A DNA stretch of 64,000 nt from Gemmatimonadaceae bacterium (GTDB taxonomy: Bacteria > Gemmatimonadota > Gemmatimonadetes > Gemmatimonadales > Gemmatimonadaceae): contig JAICWO010000017.1 in NCBI GenBank assembly GCA_025934775.1, positions 61,324-125,323 on the forward strand, in the 5' to 3' direction. Within the stretch, counting starts at the first letter, position 1, and every line of letters begins with the position of its first letter. A model generated the notes under the pieces. The model ran no database searches. It saw only the letters and a list, made by a program, of their open reading frames with translations, and was not told the DNA's origin. Below, piece by piece: positions 41,782-50,065 of the stretch. A program made the translations under genes and the position numbers.

Positions 41782-42456
41782 ATGCGACTTCTCACGTTCG
41801 CGCTTTGCGCCTCCATCCTCGGACCGCCGCTCGCGGCACCGCTCGGCGCGCAGTCCGTCGAGGCGACGATCGATCACGCGGTCGCCGCGTGGTCCAGAGT
41901 CAAGACGGTCCGCGGCACCTTCGAGCAGACGGTGACGAATCCGCTCACCGGATCGAGCGCCACCTCGCGCGGCGACTACCAGCAGGAGCGGCCCAACCGC
42001 CTGTCGATTCGTTTCACGCAAGGCGCCGAGGGCGCGATCGTCTCCGACGGCAAGACGCTGTGGATCTATCTGCCGGGGAGCGCACCGGGCCAGGTGATCG
42101 AGCGCTCCGCGACGGATCGCACCGCGATGCCGATCGATCTCACGGGCCAGTTCCTCGATGCGCCGCGGAGCAAGTACACGATCGCGGACGCCGGCACCCA
42201 TCCGGTCGACGGCCATCCCGCGCACGGCCTCACCCTCACGCCCAAGGCGGGGACGACCGCGCCGTTCACCCGCGCCGTCGTCTGGGTCGATGATGATGAT
42301 TCGCTCATTCGAGAATTCGAAACGACCGAGTCGAGCGGCATCAGCCGGCGGATCCACCTCACCGCGATCGCGCCGAACGCCGCCGTCTCCGCCGGGGCGT
42401 TCACGTTCGCCGTGCCCGCGGGCGTGAAAGTCGTCGATCAGCGCTCGCGCGAGTAG
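41782..42456 (+). CDS. lolA: Outer-membrane lipoprotein carrier protein LolA
   Basis: 224 residues with signal peptide 'CASILGPPLAAPLGAQS'. The LolA fold is visible in 'TVRGTFEQTVTNPLTG', 'RGDYQQERPNRLSIRF', 'ISDGKTLWIYLP'-type strands ('VSDGKTLWIYLPGS') and 'VVWVDDDDSLIREFETTE'. LolA ferries lipoproteins from the LolCDE exporter to the outer membrane through the periplasm, which confirms a diderm cell with many lipoproteins, as seen in this window. Last gene of the plus-strand run; an overlapping hairpin ends it. Confidence 0.88.
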   Translation: MRLLTFALCASILGPPLAAPLGAQSVEATIDHAVAAWSRVKTVRGTFEQTVTNPLTGSSATSRGDYQQERPNRLSIRFTQGAEGAIVSDGKTLWIYLPGSAPGQVIERSATDRTAMPIDLTGQFLDAPRSKYTIADAGTHPVDGHPAHGLTLTPKAGTTAPFTRAVVWVDDDDSLIREFETTESSGISRRIHLTAIAPNAAVSAGAFTFAVPAGVKVVDQRSRE

Positions 42457-42465
42457 ATCCCGAGC

Positions 42466-42487
42466 CCCGCGCCGTCAGCGGCGCGGG
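42466..42487. terminator. Bidirectional hairpin between lolA and ctpA
   Basis: CCCGCGCCG (42466-42474) and CGGCGCGGG (42479-42487) pair perfectly around TCAG. The stem lies 10 nt past the lolA stop and covers the stop codon of the convergent ctpA, so it can serve both genes. Confidence 0.6.
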
Positions 42488-43812
42488 TGCGCCAGCGAGG
42501 CCGCGCGGTCGAACAGCGCCCGCTGCGATCCGACGCCGGTCTCGAGCCGCGCCGCGATCGCGACCGCGGAATCCGCCAACAGTTGCGGCGCGGTGAGCGG
42601 CGAGAGCAGCCGCACGGTCAATGAATCGCCGCCGACCGGAACCAGCGCGTCGGGCGTGATCCCGCCGCCGCCAAGCACCGTGCGGCCGGCGTCGGTCTTG
42701 TAGCGCGGCTTGGGGCCGGTGGTGTCCGCCGTGAACGGATCTTCGTCCGGACGCGGGCGATTGATCGACCGGCCCGATGGCGTGTACCAGAGCGCCGTCG
42801 TGAGCTTCACGGCACCGCCGCTCGGCAGCGGAAACACGCTCTGCGCGCTGCCCTTGCCGTAGGTGGTCGTGCCCAGGATCACCGCCCGATCGTGGTCCTG
42901 CAGCGCGCCCGAGACGATTTCGGCCGCGCTCGCCGTGTTGCTGTCGACGAGCACCGCGATCGGCAGCGCCGGCCAGCGCTGCGCCGCGTGATCCGAGTAG
43001 TCGTGCGTCACGTCCGGGGTTCGGCCGCGCATCGTGACGATGCGCTGCCCCGGATCGAGGAACAGGTCCGCGACGCCGACGCCCTCCTCGAGCAGTCCGC
43101 CGGGGTTCTCTCTGAGATCCAAAATGAGCGAACGCATACCGGCCTTCGAGAGCGAATCGACGGCGTGCTCGAGCTCGCGCTCCGACGTCTCGCTGAAGAT
43201 GAGCAGCGCGACGTAGCCCACGCCGTTCGGCAGCAGCATCGCGTGCTGCGCCGAGTGTACGTCGATCTCGCGGCGCGTCAGTGTGAACGTGAGCGGCGCC
43301 GGCGCGCCCTGGCGCTCGACGGTGAGCCGCACGCTCGACCCGGGCGTGCCGCGCAGCGCCTTCTGCACCGCCTCGATCGCCACCCCGCGCATGGACTGCC
43401 CGTTCACGTCGGCGATGCGGTCGCCCGGGCGAATCCCCGCCGCGATCGCCGGGCCGCCGGGGAGCGGCGCCACGACCGTCACCCAGCCGTCGCGCAGGTC
43501 GACCTGCGTCCCGATGCCCACGTAGCGTCCGGAGGTGCTCTCGTTCAACCGCGCATACAGTGCGGGCGAGAGATACTCGCTGTGCGGATCGTGCAGCTCG
43601 TCGACCAGCCCGGCCGCCGCATCGGTGTACAGCACCGAATCCGACAGGGTGTCGACGTATTTCTTCGACACCGCGTCGAAGACTTCGTCGAACAACTGCC
43701 CGCCGTCCGTGGCCGCGCTCGTCTCCTGGGTCAAGCCGCGTTCGACGTACCAGCCGCCCGATACCAGCGCGCTGCTCAGGAGCGCGCCGGCGAATACCGC
43801 TCGTGACCGCAC
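42475..43812 (-). CDS. ctpA: C-terminal processing peptidase (S41, CtpA-like)
   Basis: 445 residues from GTG at 43812. A signal or anchor helix is followed by an N-terminal helical domain, a PDZ domain ('GYVGI'-type entry 'GRYVGIGTQVDLRDGWVTVV', 'GIRPGDRIADVNGQSM') and the S41 core 'LRENPGGLLEEGVGVADLFL'. The catalytic Ser is in 'DSNTASAAEIVSGALQDH' and the Lys in 'TTYGKGSAQSV'. Periplasmic proteases of this type trim substrates with apolar C-termini, often cell-wall hydrolases or secreted proteins. It ends the rpmE-prfA-prmC-ylbF-tmk run, 27 nt after tmk. Confidence 0.92.
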   Translation of the reverse strand: MRSRAVFAGALLSSALVSGGWYVERGLTQETSAATDGGQLFDEVFDAVSKKYVDTLSDSVLYTDAAAGLVDELHDPHSEYLSPALYARLNESTSGRYVGIGTQVDLRDGWVTVVAPLPGGPAIAAGIRPGDRIADVNGQSMRGVAIEAVQKALRGTPGSSVRLTVERQGAPAPLTFTLTRREIDVHSAQHAMLLPNGVGYVALLIFSETSERELEHAVDSLSKAGMRSLILDLRENPGGLLEEGVGVADLFLDPGQRIVTMRGRTPDVTHDYSDHAAQRWPALPIAVLVDSNTASAAEIVSGALQDHDRAVILGTTTYGKGSAQSVFPLPSGGAVKLTTALWYTPSGRSINRPRPDEDPFTADTTGPKPRYKTDAGRTVLGGGGITPDALVPVGGDSLTVRLLSPLTAPQLLADSAVAIAARLETGVGSQRALFDRAASLAHPRR

Positions 43813-43839
43813 AACATCCCCGGGATCGTCGTTAGGCGA

Positions 43840-44496
43840 TCACGCAGGGAAAGTTCCGGGCCAGCGCCCGCGCAGGTTCCGCAGCACGCGCGCGAACACC
43901 TCGTCCTCGCTCCCGCGTGCGTCCACGAGCACGATCGGTCCGCACTCCGCGTGCGCGCGCTGCCAGTCGTCGGCCGCGAACGTCTCGAACGCACGCGCGA
44001 CACGCTCGTGAAAGGCCAGCTCGGCGCGCTCCATTCGGTCGTGCTCGCCGCGCTGCAGCGCGCGCTCGAGTCCTTCGCTCACGGGAAGCGTGAGCAGCAG
44101 CGTCAGATCGGGAACGAGGCCGCCGGTCGCCATCGCGTTCGCCACGCGCAGCTCGTCCGCGGGCAGCCCGCGGCCCGCGCCCTGATAAGCGTACGTCGAG
44201 AGGAAGAACCGATCGACGAGCACCGTCGCGCCCGACCCGAGCGCGGGACGGATCTCGCGCTCCACGAGCTGCGCGCGCGACGCCATGAAGAGCAGCGCTT
44301 CCGTCCGCGGCATGATGTCCGACGCGGGATCGAGGAGAATGCGCCGGATCTCGTCGCCGACGATCGTGCCGCCAGGCTCGCGCACCGCGACCACGTCGCG
44401 CCCGCGCGTGCCCAGCCACTCGGCGAGTCGGCGGAGCTGCGTGCTCTTCCCCGCGCCCTCCGCCCCCTCGAACACGACCAGCAGGCCGCGCGGCAT
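43840..44496 (-). CDS. tmk: Thymidylate kinase
   Basis: 218 residues. P-loop 'VFEGAEGAGKSTQLRRLAEWL', 'VREPGGTIVGDEIRRILL', the DR-type motif 'VDRFFLSTYAYQGAGRGLP' and a LID part with 'RMERAELAFHERV'. It phosphorylates dTMP to dTDP for DNA synthesis. ATG at 44496, 7 nt after the ylbF-like gene. Confidence 0.95.
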   Translation of the reverse strand: MPRGLLVVFEGAEGAGKSTQLRRLAEWLGTRGRDVVAVREPGGTIVGDEIRRILLDPASDIMPRTEALLFMASRAQLVEREIRPALGSGATVLVDRFFLSTYAYQGAGRGLPADELRVANAMATGGLVPDLTLLLTLPVSEGLERALQRGEHDRMERAELAFHERVARAFETFAADDWQRAHAECGPIVLVDARGSEDEVFARVLRNLRGRWPGTFPA

Positions 44497-44503
44497 GCGT
44501 GCG

Positions 44504-44857
44504 CTAGCTGAGCGTGATGATCGGACTCGCGGCGCCCTTCTCGATGCCTTCGAGAATCCAGTCGTTCACGCGCCCCATGACCTTGTCGAAATTCTCCTGC
44601 GCGACGAGCAGGCGCTGGTACGCGCTGCGCCCCTGGATCTGGCCGAGCAGGGTGTCGAGCTCGCGCTCCATCTCTTCGGTCGGTCGCTGGCCGCCAGCCA
44701 TCATGCGCTGCGCCTCCACGCGGAGCTGCTCCATGCGCTGGAGGAGCGCGACCGTGTCCTTGTCCTCGTTGAGCGTGTCGCCCGCGCGCTTCACTTCCTT
44801 GTACTCGGTGCTCTGCCCGATGAGCCGTCCGAGCTCCTTCGCCTTGTCCTCGATCAT
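44504..44857 (-). CDS. YlbF/YmcA-family small helical protein
   Basis: 117 residues from the ATG at 44857 (ATGA overlap with prmC). All-helical, with 'DKAKELGRLIGQSTEYKEVKRAGDTLNEDKDTVALLQRMEQLR' split over two helices and 'LLVAQENFDKVMGRVN' at the end, matching the YlbF/YmcA (DUF964) family. In Bacillus, YlbF and YmcA form a complex with YaaT that steers RNA cleavage by RNase Y. The usual C-terminal Cys pair of the Fe-S binding members is not seen. Position between prmC and tmk says little about its role here. Confidence 0.75.
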   Translation of the reverse strand: MIEDKAKELGRLIGQSTEYKEVKRAGDTLNEDKDTVALLQRMEQLRVEAQRMMAGGQRPTEEMERELDTLLGQIQGRSAYQRLLVAQENFDKVMGRVNDWILEGIEKGAASPIITLS

Positions 44858-45762
44858 CCCCCCTCCCCGTCTGAAGACTCGTGTCGTCGGGCGAGCACGA
44901 AGCGCTCGCGTCCCGTGAGATCCAACTCCACGCGAATGGCGTGGAAGCGCCGCTCGCGGCTCACGAGCTCCGCGGCGAGTGACGCCCGCCGTACGTCCAC
45001 TTCGATCGCCAGCAGTCCGCCCGGCGCCAACACGTCCGCGGCCTGGCGCACGAGTCGAGCCGTGGCCGACATGCCATCCGTGCCCGAATAGAGCGCCACC
45101 GCCGGCTCCCAATTGCGCACGCTCGCGGGCAGCACGACCGCCTCGCCCAGCGCGATGTACGGCGGATTCGACACCACGACGCGCGCCCGCACGTCGAGCA
45201 GCGGCCCGAGGAGCGATCCGTGGAAGAACTCCACGGGAGCGCGGAGCATGGAAGCCGCGAGCGACGCGTTGCGCCGCGCGACGGCGAGCGCGTCGAGCGA
45301 GACGTCGGTGCCGTAGACGCGCGAGAACCGTCCCTCGGCCGCCAGCGCGAGCGCGATCGCGCCCGACCCGGTGCCGACGTCGATCGCGACGCCGCCGTCC
45401 GTGCTCCCCACTTCGTCGAGCACCAGATCGACGAGCTGCTCTGTTTCTGGTCTTGGTATGAGCACACGCTCATCGACGTCGAGCGTGAGATGGCGGAACG
45501 CCGCGCGGCCGACGGCGTACGCCAGCGGCGCGCCGTGCGCGCGCAGATCGGCCGCGGCCCGCGCCCGCTCGAGCGTCGGCCCGTCGACCTCCACGGCGCC
45601 GTTCATCAGCGGCCAGAAGCGCGGCACGTCGTACAGCGCGGCGATGATCTCGCGCGCCTCGGAGAACGGCTCGGCGATGCCGCGCGCGTTGAGCGAGCGG
45701 GCCAGGTCGTCGAGCAGGCGGCTCACCGTCACGCCCTCGGCCGCGGCGCGTTCGGCCGTCAT
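44854..45762 (-). CDS. prmC: Release-factor glutamine methyltransferase
   Basis: 302 residues from the ATG at 45762 (ATGA overlap with prfA). Helical N-terminal domain, then SAM site '[19 protein letters not shown]' and the catalytic '[12 protein letters not shown]' (NPPY). It methylates the Gln of the GGQ motif in RF1 and RF2. Its coupling to prfA, its substrate, is a well-known arrangement. C-terminal strands '[20 protein letters not shown]' finish the methyltransferase fold. Confidence 0.94.
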   Translation of the reverse strand: MTAERAAAEGVTVSRLLDDLARSLNARGIAEPFSEAREIIAALYDVPRFWPLMNGAVEVDGPTLERARAAADLRAHGAPLAYAVGRAAFRHLTLDVDERVLIPRPETEQLVDLVLDEVGSTDGGVAIDVGTGSGAIALALAAEGRFSRVYGTDVSLDALAVARRNASLAASMLRAPVEFFHGSLLGPLLDVRARVVVSNPPYIALGEAVVLPASVRNWEPAVALYSGTDGMSATARLVRQAADVLAPGGLLAIEVDVRRASLAAELVSRERRFHAIRVELDLTGRERFVLARRHESSDGEGG

Positions 45763-46829
45763 ACCGGCTCCCCGAGCTGCTCCTCGACCTCGGCGAGCTT
45801 GAGCGCCTCCATCAGCGCCCCGATGTCGCCGTCGACGAATCCCTGCAGGTCGTGCGTCGTCCACCCGATGCGATGATCGGTCACGCGGCTCTGCGGATAG
45901 TTGTAGGTGCGAATCTTCTCCGAGCGGTCGCCGCTCCCGACCTGCGAGCGGCGCATGCGCGCGCGCTGCTGCTGCTGCTCCTGCACGCGCAGATCGAGCA
46001 GCCGCGCGCGCAGCACTTCCATCGCTTTGATCTTGTTCTGCAGCTGCGACTTCTGGTCCTGCTGGCTCACCACGAGGCCCGTCGGCAGGTGCGTGATGCG
46101 CACCGCGGAGTCGGTCGTGTTGACGCTCTGGCCGCCGGGGCCTGAGGAGCGGAACACGTCGATCCGGAGGTCCTTGTCCTCGATGCGGACGTCGACCTCC
46201 TCCGCCTCCGGCAGCACGGCCACCGTCGCCGCGGACGTGTGAATGCGCCCCTGCGACTCGGTCGCCGGGACGCGCTGCACGCGGTGTACGCCCGACTCCC
46301 ACTTGAGCTGCCCGTACGGCGAGTCGCCCGTAACCTTGAATATCACTTCTTTGATGCCGCCGAGCGTCCCGTCGGCCATCGACAGGATCTCGATCCGGAG
46401 GCCGTTCCGCTCGCAGTAGCGCGCGTACATGCGGAAGAGGTCGGCCGCGAAGAGCGCCGCTTCGTCGCCGCCCGTGCCGGCGCGGAGCTCGACGATCGCG
46501 TTGCGGTCGTCGAGCGGATCGCGCGGCAGCAGCATCGGCGTGAGCCGCTGCTCGAGCGCGTCGATGTCCGCCGCGAGCCGCGACACTTCGGCGCGGGCCT
46601 CGGCGGCGAGCTCGGGGTCGTCAACGGAAACGAGCTCGCGCGCCTGCGCGAGCTCGTTTTCAAATTTCTCTAATCGAGCCGCCAGCTCGACCACCGGCAT
46701 GAGCCGCCGGTGCTCCCGCCCGAGCTCGGCGAATTGACTCGCGTCGCGAAGCCCGGCGGGATTGACGAGCGCGCGCTCGACTTCGTCAGCGCGCGCGAGG
46801 GCGGCCGCTAACCGGTCGCGGAGCGCCAG
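45759..46829 (-). CDS. prfA: Peptide chain release factor 1 (apparent CTG start)
   Basis: 356 residues from CTG at 46829. Landmarks: the RF1 recognition tripeptide in '[14 protein letters not shown]' (PAT), '[19 protein letters not shown]' (GGQ) and '[16 protein letters not shown]'. RF1 reads UAA and UAG. The first ATG in frame (46700) would remove about 43 residues of the conserved N-terminal helical region ('[22 protein letters not shown]'). Between the in-frame TGA at 46844-46842 and that ATG there is no ATG, GTG or TTG; CTG at 46829 is the only usual near-cognate start. GAGG (46840-46843) lies 10 nt upstream. The start is 12 nt after the rpmE stop. Confidence 0.9.
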   Translation of the reverse strand: MALRDRLAAALARADEVERALVNPAGLRDASQFAELGREHRRLMPVVELAARLEKFENELAQARELVSVDDPELAAEARAEVSRLAADIDALEQRLTPMLLPRDPLDDRNAIVELRAGTGGDEAALFAADLFRMYARYCERNGLRIEILSMADGTLGGIKEVIFKVTGDSPYGQLKWESGVHRVQRVPATESQGRIHTSAATVAVLPEAEEVDVRIEDKDLRIDVFRSSGPGGQSVNTTDSAVRITHLPTGLVVSQQDQKSQLQNKIKAMEVLRARLLDLRVQEQQQQRARMRRSQVGSGDRSEKIRTYNYPQSRVTDHRIGWTTHDLQGFVDGDIGALMEALKLAEVEEQLGEPV

Positions 46830-46841
46830 AGGACGAGCGCC

Positions 46842-47048
46842 TCAGGTCGCCGACTTGGCGAACTTCTGGCGGAACCGCTCCACGCGGCCGGCCGTATCGA
46901 CCAGACGCTGCTTGCCCGTGTAGAACGGATGGCACGCGCCGCACACGTCCGTGTGAATCTCCGCACGCGTCGAACGCGTCTGGAACGTATTGCCGCAGGC
47001 GCACTTCACGATCGCCGTCGCGTATTCGGGATGGATGTCGTTCTTCAC
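46842..47048 (-). CDS. rpmE: 50S ribosomal protein L31 (zinc-binding form)
   Basis: 68 residues from GTG at 47048, with AGAGG 5 nt before. '[27 protein letters not shown]' and '[25 protein letters not shown]' are diagnostic. Cys16, Cys18 and the CxxC pair ('CGAC') make this the C+ zinc-holding type, which can serve as a zinc store and is usually matched by a zinc-free paralogue elsewhere. L31 joins the subunits near the central protuberance. First gene of the minus-strand operon to ctpA. Confidence 0.95.
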   Translation of the reverse strand: MKNDIHPEYATAIVKCACGNTFQTRSTRAEIHTDVCGACHPFYTGKQRLVDTAGRVERFRQKFAKSAT

Positions 47049-47133
47049 GGGAACCTCTTGGATTCGGTGAGCGAGCGTCGCGGGAACGGTTCACCTCGAC
47101 GGTGTCGCCCAGGTATTTTTGAGCTAGTCCAAT

Positions 47134-47163
47134 AATATAGCCGGTTCGATGGCTAACGTTCAA
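47134..47163 (-). promoter_or_regulatory. Sigma70-type promoter of rpmE-prfA operon
   Basis: On the minus strand TTGAAC (47163-47158), an 18-nt spacer and TATATT (47139-47134). A start near 47127 gives a leader of about 80 nt before the rpmE GTG. It faces away from the palindromic element and the CRP-family promoter. Confidence 0.6.
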
Positions 47164-47206
47164 GCGGACAACGGCTTGGAACTTCCGAGCAAGTCGCGCC
47201 GAATCG

Positions 47207-47347
47207 GCTTGGATCGAATCTGAGACGCGGACGCGAGCGGGCCTGCGGCTCCGAACGAGGAGCGGACTGGGCCCGCTGCCAAAGCGGGTTCGCTCCTCGT
47301 CCGAACCCGCAGGTTCGCCTCGTCCGCGTCCCCATTTCAATCCAAGC
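47207..47347. other. 141-nt nested palindrome in the rpmE/CRP intergenic region
   Basis: Five concentric arm pairs: GCTTGGAT 47207-47214 with 47340-47347; GACGCGGACG 47224-47233 with 47321-47330; CCTGCGG 47242-47248 with 47307-47313; CGAACGAGGAGCG 47252-47264 with 47291-47303 (12 of 13); CCCGCT 47272-47277 with 47283-47288. The internal loops are of similar size on both sides. The element lies upstream of both divergent promoters, so it is in neither predicted leader. The intergenic gap 47049-47520 has no open gene. It could be a structured small RNA, a palindromic mobile element or an extruding DNA site. Confidence 0.65.
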
Positions 47348-47417
47348 GTCCACGCCACGACCACCCAAGCATCTCCGTCACGACCGGCTCACGCCTAATC
47401 GCAGTCAGCGTAACAGT

Positions 47418-47446
47418 TTGACACCGCCTTGCGGTCAGACTAACTT
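47418..47446 (+). promoter_or_regulatory. Sigma70-type promoter of the CRP/FNR-family gene
   Basis: TTGACA (47418-47423), 17-nt spacer, TAACTT (47441-47446): the best -35 match in the window. The start is predicted near 47453. Between the boxes, TGACACCGC and GCGGTCA form a rough dyad centred in the spacer, which could be an autoregulatory operator. Confidence 0.7.
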
Positions 47447-47520
47447 CGCGCCGGTTGCCGGGTCGGCGCGACGCCGCTCTCCCACCGGACGGCCCGCTTC
47501 TGCCCTCTCGCCACTCTCTC

Positions 47521-48201
47521 GTGACCACGACCACCGCCGACTTCCTGGCCACCGTTCCGCTGTTCAGCGGTCTGGACCGCGCTGAGCTCCAACGGTTCGC
47601 CGATCTCACACGCGAAAAGTTCTATCCGCGCGGCAGCGTCATCCTGTTCGAGAACGATCCGGGTGACTCGCTGTTCGTCGTCCGGCAGGGGCGCGTCAAG
47701 GTCGTGCTCATCGGCGAGGATGGCCGCGAAGTCATCCTCGGCGTCCTCGGCGTCAGCGAACATTTCGGCGAGCTCGCGCTGATCGACGACCGCCCCCGCT
47801 CGGCCCACGTGATCGCGATGGAGGACTCGCACCTCCTCGTCCTCCGCCGTGAGGATTTTCGAAAGCGCGTCGAATCGTCGCCCGCGGTGGCGTGGTCGCT
47901 CCTCACCGAGCTCTCACGCCGGTTGCGCCGCGCCGACGAGAAGATCGGCGGCCTCGTGCTGCTCGACGTCCCCGGACGGATCGCGCGGCTGCTCCTCGAT
48001 CTCGCCGAAGAAACCGGCAGCGACACGATCGAGAAGCCGCTCACGCACCAGACCATCGCGCAGATGATTGGCGCGAGCCGTGAGACGGTCTCGCGCGCGA
48101 TGAAGGATTTTCAAGACGCCAACTGGGTCTCGGTGGAGCGGCGCCGAATTTCTATCGCCGACCGCCCCGCCCTCGAGCAGCGCGCGCAAGCAAAACTGTA
48201 G
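47521..48201 (+). CDS. CRP/FNR-family transcriptional regulator
   Basis: 226 residues from GTG at 47521; an ATG at 47455 would be at the predicted transcript start and adds unconserved residues. The N-terminal cyclic-nucleotide-binding barrel shows 'FSGLDRAELQRFADLTREKFYPRGSVILFENDPGDSLFVVRQGRVKV' in pieces and 'FGELALIDDRPRSAHVIAMED', where FGE-x5-RPRSA resembles the cAMP phosphate-binding cassette. Then the dimer helix and a winged HTH 'LTHQTIAQMIGASRETVSRAMKDFQ'. No FNR-type cysteine cluster. Likely a cAMP-type or ligand-free activator; targets unknown. Confidence 0.88.
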   Translation: MTTTTADFLATVPLFSGLDRAELQRFADLTREKFYPRGSVILFENDPGDSLFVVRQGRVKVVLIGEDGREVILGVLGVSEHFGELALIDDRPRSAHVIAMEDSHLLVLRREDFRKRVESSPAVAWSLLTELSRRLRRADEKIGGLVLLDVPGRIARLLLDLAEETGSDTIEKPLTHQTIAQMIGASRETVSRAMKDFQDANWVSVERRRISIADRPALEQRAQAKL

Positions 48202-48301
48202 AGCTCGTGTGATGCCGGTCACGAAGCACCCGTGACTCCCTTCCTAGCGATTTTGACCTCCACACCGCCAGTTTGTCGCTGAGCGCTGAGGCGCCTGGTT
48301 C

Positions 48302-49168
48302 ATGACTTTGCGATTGCGGTTCTGGGGGACACGCGGCTCCGTGCCGGCCCCGGGACCTCGGACGGTTCGGTACGGCGGAAACACGCCGTGCCTGGAGGTG
48401 CGGACGGGGACTGGTGCGCTGGTCATTTTGGATGCGGGAACGGGGATCCGCGAGCTCGGCCGTTCGCTGGTCGCTGGCGGCGACCCGATCGCCGCCGAGA
48501 TCTATCTGACCCACGCGCACTGGGACCACATTCAAGGCATTCCGTTCTTCGCGCCGATCTTCAGGCCGGGGAATCACCTCACGATCTGGGGATCGAAGGC
48601 GCTGGAGACGAGCATCGACCGGGTGATTCGGGAGCAGATGGCGCCCGTGTTCTTCCCGGTGTCGTTCGAGGAGCTGCAGGCGCGGATCGATTTTCGGGAG
48701 ATCGCGGAGGAAGAGCGGGCCGGCAGCGGCTACGTCGTGCGTACGTTCGCGGTGCAGCATCCGGGCGGCGCGCTCGGCTACCGCTTCACCGACGCGGGAC
48801 AGCCGGACCGATCGTTCGTCTACATCTCGGACAACGAGCTGGGATCGAGCGAGGGCTATGCGAGCCGAGCCGGCTGGCGGGACGAGCTGGTGAAGTTCGT
48901 GCGCGGGGCCGCGCTGCTCGTGCATGACGCGACGTACACGACGGACGAATACGCGCAGCATCGCGGCTGGGGACATTCGACGTTCGACGACGCGGTGGCG
49001 CTCGCGCTCGATGCGGAGGTGCAGCAGTTGGTGCTGTATCACCACAAGCCGGAACGCGCTGACGATGATATCGATCGGTGCGTGGCGGCCTGCCAGGCGC
49101 TGGTCGCGCGGCGGGGCGGAACCCTTCGGGTCTCCGCGGCCGCCGAAGGAATGACGCTGGATGTTTAG
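48302..49168 (+). CDS. MBL-fold metallohydrolase (cyclic-nucleotide phosphodiesterase/RNase Z-like)
   Basis: 288 residues. It starts 'MTLRLRFWGTRGSVPAPGPRTVRYGGNTPCLEV', common in a subfamily often found with GAF/HD or response-regulator proteins. Metal motifs: 'LTHAHWDHIQGIPF' (HxHxDH), 'QHPGGALGYRF' (His), 'LLVHDATYTTDEY' (Asp) and 'LVLYHHKPERADDDID' (His). Relatives may cleave cyclic nucleotides, which would fit the CRP-type gene upstream, but that is inference. It lies in front of the CsgG-like and HD-GYP genes in the same direction. Confidence 0.8.
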   Translation: MTLRLRFWGTRGSVPAPGPRTVRYGGNTPCLEVRTGTGALVILDAGTGIRELGRSLVAGGDPIAAEIYLTHAHWDHIQGIPFFAPIFRPGNHLTIWGSKALETSIDRVIREQMAPVFFPVSFEELQARIDFREIAEEERAGSGYVVRTFAVQHPGGALGYRFTDAGQPDRSFVYISDNELGSSEGYASRAGWRDELVKFVRGAALLVHDATYTTDEYAQHRGWGHSTFDDAVALALDAEVQQLVLYHHKPERADDDIDRCVAACQALVARRGGTLRVSAAAEGMTLDV

Positions 49169-49197
49169 TAATTCATAAAGTGTCTCAGGAGGACACC

Positions 49198-50028
49198 ATG
49201 TTGCGTTCGCTGTCGAATGCCACTCGCCTGGCCGCCGCCGCGGCCGTCCTGGCGCTGCCCGCGGTGGCGCCCGTCGCGCGGGCCCAGGCCGACAATCGCC
49301 CTGTCGTCGCCATTCTGCCCTTCGACAACAACTCGATCGGCAAGGACGCGCGCGACTACGACGGTGTCGGCAAAGGAGTGCAGGATCTCCTCATCACGGA
49401 CATGGCGAGCAACACCAAGATCCGCCTCGTCGACCGCGAGCGCATCCAGAAGGTGCTCGAGGAACAGAACATGGTGAAGGCCGGCGCGATCGATCCGACC
49501 ACCGCCGTCCGCCTCGGCAAGCTGCTCGGCGCGCAGTACCTCGTGTACGGCGGCTTCCTCGCCGACACGAAAGGCAACATGGTGCTCACGGCGCACGCCA
49601 CCGACGGAGAGACGGGCCAGTATACCAACCCGATGAAGGTGCAGCGCAAGAGCGACGATCCGCTCGCGATCATCAACGAGTTGAGCGAGAAGCTGAACGC
49701 GGAGATCAAGCTCGCGCCCAAGCCGGGCCGTCGCACCGGCGACGCGGGCGTGGGCGCGCCGAAGACCGCGCCAGGCGAGAACGGAGCGATTCAGCAGGGC
49801 AAGACCGCGCCCGCCGAGGAGAACTTCGCCCGTCCCGTGAAGAAGGCCGAGTCGATGAAAGTGAAGCTCGACCTCGCGACGATGAAGGTGTACTCGAACG
49901 CGATCGACGAGATGGACAAGAAGAACACCGCGAAGGCGGTCGCGCTCTTCAAGCAAGTCACGGCCAAGTACCCTGACTTCGAGCCCGCCCAGAATCAGCT
50001 CGACAAGCTCGGAGCGAACGCGGGCTGA
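49198..50028 (+). CDS. CsgG/curli-assembly-like secreted protein
   Basis: 276 residues. AGGAGG sits 5 nt before the ATG at 49198. Signal peptide cleaved about 'ARAQA', without lipobox. The domain 'PVVAILPFDNNS', 'GVQDLLITDMASNTKIRLVDRERIQKVLEEQ' and 'AVRLGKLLGAQYLVYGGFLAD' matches the CsgG periplasmic fold. A linker and a C-terminal TPR-like helix pair ('NTAKAVALFKQVTAKYPDFEPAQNQLDKLG') follow. True CsgG is an outer-membrane lipoprotein pore; here the membrane hairpins and acyl anchor are not evident, so a soluble periplasmic relative is more likely. Confidence 0.75.
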   Translation: MLRSLSNATRLAAAAAVLALPAVAPVARAQADNRPVVAILPFDNNSIGKDARDYDGVGKGVQDLLITDMASNTKIRLVDRERIQKVLEEQNMVKAGAIDPTTAVRLGKLLGAQYLVYGGFLADTKGNMVLTAHATDGETGQYTNPMKVQRKSDDPLAIINELSEKLNAEIKLAPKPGRRTGDAGVGAPKTAPGENGAIQQGKTAPAEENFARPVKKAESMKVKLDLATMKVYSNAIDEMDKKNTAKAVALFKQVTAKYPDFEPAQNQLDKLGANAG

Positions 50029-50065
50029 TCATCCGCGATCGCAGGTTGCAGGGCAGCCGGCGCCC

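Noticed and set aside
45759..46700. prfA starting at the first ATG (46700).
   Set aside because: It would remove about 43 conserved N-terminal residues whose coding is clearly present upstream in the same frame.
47207..47347. Calling the nested palindrome a 6S RNA.
   Set aside because: Length and long-hairpin shape are compatible, but the large central bubble and conserved closing stems could not be confirmed by eye; left as an unassigned structured element.
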